Origin: Jiangella anatolica
GTDB lineage: Bacteria > Actinomycetota > Actinomycetes > Jiangellales > Jiangellaceae
DNA: 35,073 nucleotides
Assembly (NCBI RefSeq): GCF_003236295.1
Contig: NZ_POTW01000073.1
Location: forward strand, 1-35,073
Direction of reading: 5' to 3'
Position 1 is the first letter of the stretch. Every line of letters starts with the position of its first letter. Below the pieces are notes generated by a model, which worked only from the letters and a program-made list of their open reading frames with translations, ran no database searches and was not told where the DNA came from. The position numbers and the translations under genes are program-made. Shown here one piece after another: positions 33,118-35,073 of this stretch.

Positions 33118-33885
33118 TCAGGGGAGCGTGAGGATCCGCGGCCCCTCCTCGGTGATCGCGACGGTGTGCTCGACGTGGACGGAGCGGCTGCCGTCGTCGG
33201 TCACCAGGGACCAGCCGTCGTCGGCCATGTGGTAGCGGTCGCGGCCGCCGGCGAGCAGGCTCGGCTCGATCGCGATGACCAGGCCCGGCCGCAGTCGCAG
33301 GCCGCGGCCGGGGCGGCCCTCGTTGGGCACGAACGGCTCCTCGTGCATGGCCCGGCCGATGCCGTGACCACCGAAGTCGTTCTGCATGCCGTAGCCGGCG
33401 CCGCGGCCGACGGCGGACATCGCGTGACCGATGTCACCCATGTGCCCGCCCGGCACGGCCGCGGCGATGCCGGCGGCGAGGGTCCGCTCGGCGGTCTCGA
33501 TCAGCGCCAGGTCCGCGGCCGACGCCGTCCCGACGACGAAGCTGACGGCGCCGTCGGCGTGCCAGCCGTCGACGTGGGCGCCGCAGTCGACGCTGAGGAG
33601 GTCGCCGTCGCGGAGGCGGTACGCCGTCGGCAGGCCGTGCAGCATGACCTCGTTGACCGACGTGCAGATGACGCCCGGGTACGGCGTCGCGCCGAAGCGC
33701 GGGTGGTAGCCCAGGAACGACGACCCGGCGCCGGCGGAGTCGATGACCTTGCGGGCCGCCTCGTCCAGCTCGGCCAGCGAGACGCCGGGTGCGGCCTGCG
33801 CGCGCATCTCCGCGTGGACGGCGGCCACGACGCGGCCCGCCTCGCGCATCGCCGCGATCTCAGCGGCGCTCTTCAGCTCGATCAC
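33118..33885 (-). CDS. map: Methionine aminopeptidase, type I
   Basis: A 255-residue pita-bread metalloprotease that removes the initiator Met from nascent proteins. The five metal ligands are all visible: Asp100 in SVDCGAH, Asp111 in WHADGAVSF, His174 in GGHGIGRAMHEEP, Glu207 in VIAIEPS and Glu239 in HVEHTV. His83 and His181 are also in place. There is no N-terminal SH3-binding extension, so it is the short type Ia. The GTG at 33883-33885 is the only start consistent with the conserved beginning IELKSAAEIAAMREAG. It stands alone beside tRNA-Arg and may be one of two map genes, as many actinobacteria have. Confidence 0.96.
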   Translation of the reverse strand: MIELKSAAEIAAMREAGRVVAAVHAEMRAQAAPGVSLAELDEAARKVIDSAGAGSSFLGYHPRFGATPYPGVICTSVNEVMLHGLPTAYRLRDGDLLSVDCGAHVDGWHADGAVSFVVGTASAADLALIETAERTLAAGIAAAVPGGHMGDIGHAMSAVGRGAGYGMQNDFGGHGIGRAMHEEPFVPNEGRPGRGLRLRPGLVIAIEPSLLAGGRDRYHMADDGWSLVTDDGSRSVHVEHTVAITEEGPRILTLP

Positions 33886-33892
33886 GCCGATA

Positions 33893-33926
33893 ACAATACC
33901 GGTATGACAATACGGACTCCTACGAT
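33893..33926. promoter_or_regulatory. Divergent intergenic repeats and putative leaderless promoter
   Basis: ACAATAC occurs at 33893-33899 and 33907-33913, and ATACCGGTAT (33896-33905) is a perfect palindrome, all in the short gap between map and the divergent membrane-protein gene. TACGAT (33921-33926), six bases before the GTG at 33933, fits a -10 box for a leaderless transcript. Confidence 0.35.
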
Positions 33927-33932
33927 GGCCGC

Positions 33933-34367
33933 GTGACGAAGACGCGGCTGCAGATCCGCTGGGGCTGGATCCTCGCCTGCATCGTGCTCGGATTCGCCGG
34001 GATCGTGACGGGCTTCCTGCTGGTCGCGCCGGAGGGCCGCACGGCCTACGTGGCCAGCGTCCTCGCGGGTGTCGGCACGACGCTGCTGCTGGTCGGCGTC
34101 GTCGTGCTGCTCGAGCGGCGCATCGTGGACACCGCCGCGAAGGCGGTCCGCGAGGCCGTCGACACCGAGTGGGCGACGACCAACGCGCGGATCCAGCGAC
34201 TGACCGGCGAGCTGGAGGAACGGCTGGCCGCCGAGTGGGCGAAGGCCGACCCGGCGGACGTGGACGCGATGCTGCGGCGGACGGACCGGCTCACAGACGA
34301 GGCGATCGAGCAGATCACCGACGAGACGAACGAGTACGTCGAGGACCGTCGCCGCGACGCCCAGTAG
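33933..34367 (+). CDS. Small two-helix membrane protein with coiled-coil tail, function unknown
   Basis: A 144-residue protein. Two hydrophobic segments, GWILACIVLGFAGIVTGFLL (about 11-30) and VLAGVGTTLLLVGVVVLL (about 43-60), are followed by a long charged helix (about 62-142) with heptad-like spacing, including LTGELEERLAAEWAKADPAD and LTDEAIEQITDETNEYVEDR. The likely topology is a membrane hairpin with a cytoplasmic coiled coil. I do not recognise the family. The GTG start has no ribosome site, which agrees with a leaderless message from the -10 box just upstream. It is divergent from map. Confidence 0.65.
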   Translation: MTKTRLQIRWGWILACIVLGFAGIVTGFLLVAPEGRTAYVASVLAGVGTTLLLVGVVVLLERRIVDTAAKAVREAVDTEWATTNARIQRLTGELEERLAAEWAKADPADVDAMLRRTDRLTDEAIEQITDETNEYVEDRRRDAQ

Positions 34368-34408
34368 GTGAAGCTCGACGCCCTCGGACGGGCCGCCGCG
34401 TGCCGCCG

Positions 34409-35073
34409 CTACTGGCCGACGAGGCTCAGCTCGCCGATCGCGGTGAAGTCGCGGCCGCCCGGGTCGGACACCTCGTCGAGGCGGACCCGGACCGTCGTCG
34501 TCTCGACCGGCGCGTCGAGGGTGAAGGTCTGCGGCTCGGCGGTCTCCTCCAGCCGGTAGGAGGCCTCGGTGCCGTCGTCGAAGATCCACGTGACCTCGAG
34601 GACGCGGCGGTTCTGGCCGTAGCGGCGGTCGCCGCTCTCGTCGTCGACCTTGGCGTAGCCGTTGACGATGCCGACCTCGGTGATCGTGCGGGCCGACGGC
34701 AGTGTGAGCACGATCTCCTCGCCCTCCGCGTCGCCCTCGACCCGCCAGGCGGTCGACGGGTCGCCGTCGACGAGGTTGGCGGCGGCGTAGCTGACCTCGT
34801 TGCCGGCGCCGTCGACGCCGTCCGGCGCGGTGCCGGGCACCTCGACCTCCGCCTCGGCGGCCACCTCGGCCGAGCCGGCGGCCGCGGGCTCGTCGCCTGC
34901 CTCGTTGGACGGGTCCTGGTTGATCAGCGCGATCGCGATCATCGTGACGGCGATCAGCGCCGCGATGGCCACGATGACCAGCACGGTCCGCGACACCGGA
35001 TCCCGCTCGCGCGGCGGCGCCGGCGGCTCGGACACCGACGGTGGCGGCGGGACCGGGGCGGACCGTGCTGGTC
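34409..35073 (-). CDS. Membrane-anchored discoidin-like (NADase-type glycan-binding) domain protein, 5' end outside window
   Basis: The visible 221 codons run to the window edge without an upstream stop. A Pro-rich cytoplasmic part (APVPPPPSVSEPPAPPRERD) leads to one membrane span (TVLVIVAIAALIAVTMIAIA), an acidic Ala/Glu linker and a beta-sandwich domain of about 130 residues: AANLVDGDPSTAWRVEGDAE, VLTLPSARTITEVGIVNGYA, VTWIFDDGTEASYRLEE and VRVRLDEVSDPGGRDFTAIG. This is the discoidin/F5-8-like fold of the NADase-type glycan-binding domain. A GTG at 35033-35035 could start a 208-residue protein, but the Pro-rich frame continues upstream. Such proteins often begin with a zinc ribbon, which would lie outside the window. 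The biological role is unknown. Confidence 0.75.
   Translation of the reverse strand, partial: PARSAPVPPPPSVSEPPAPPRERDPVSRTVLVIVAIAALIAVTMIAIALINQDPSNEAGDEPAAAGSAEVAAEAEVEVPGTAPDGVDGAGNEVSYAAANLVDGDPSTAWRVEGDAEGEEIVLTLPSARTITEVGIVNGYAKVDDESGDRRYGQNRRVLEVTWIFDDGTEASYRLEETAEPQTFTLDAPVETTTVRVRLDEVSDPGGRDFTAIGELSLVGQ

Overview
This is a GC-rich window with many GTG starts, TANNNT-type -10 boxes and dense 4-bp ATGA/GTGA gene overlaps. These features indicate a soil-type actinomycete; nothing in the sequence fixes the genus. No phage, plasmid, CRISPR or intact insertion sequence is present. Several decayed gene remnants mark old losses: a 2OG-Fe(II) oxygenase, an AraC-type regulator, UrtE, and an IS5-family transposase.

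Layout. (1) 1-1.2 kb: alkylation-repair cassette, with the end of a sigma-70 family factor, an Ogt-type methyltransferase and a broken 2OG-Fe(II) oxygenase. (2) 1.2-4.2 kb, minus strand: a fatty-acid desaturase translationally coupled to a DUF5994 protein, then a GT4-type glycosyltransferase. (3) 4.5-10.5 kb, plus strand: an operon of type III glutamine synthetase/GmaS-like enzyme, the three split glutamate-synthase-like subunits (GlxB/C/D = MgsA/B/C), a monomeric sarcosine-oxidase-like flavoenzyme and an XRE-cupin regulator. This reads as a variant N-methylglutamate pathway in which a single-chain oxidase may replace the usual four-subunit MgdABCD dehydrogenase. (4) 10.8-15.3 kb, minus strand: a full urease operon ureABCFGD, with a remnant of urea-transporter gene urtE just upstream of ureA.

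(5) 15.7-32.6 kb, minus strand: the most interesting part, a glycan-utilisation locus. It holds two exported DUF4185 (GH183) proteins and a third divergent relative without a signal peptide, a DUF2961 (GH172) enzyme, a GH116 enzyme, two carbohydrate ABC importers (each a binding protein plus two permeases, neither with an ATPase), a small membrane protein and a LacI-family regulator. GH183 + GH172 + GH116 is the enzyme combination reported to dismantle the D-arabinan of mycobacterial arabinogalactan and lipoarabinomannan. I therefore infer a D-arabinan utilisation locus: exported endo-acting enzymes, import of oligosaccharides, and cytoplasmic exo-acting enzymes. Three promoters in this region share a TTGACG -35 box, an AT-rich -10 box and a palindromic LacI-type operator (core GAAATCGATTTC) just downstream. 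They define one regulon. Two tiny coupled leader ORFs and a 32-bp duplicated translation-start region occur in the same locus.

(6) 32.6-35.1 kb: a gene-poor stretch, tRNA-Arg(CCG), methionine aminopeptidase, a small two-helix membrane protein and the C-terminal part of a membrane-anchored discoidin-like protein that runs off the window.
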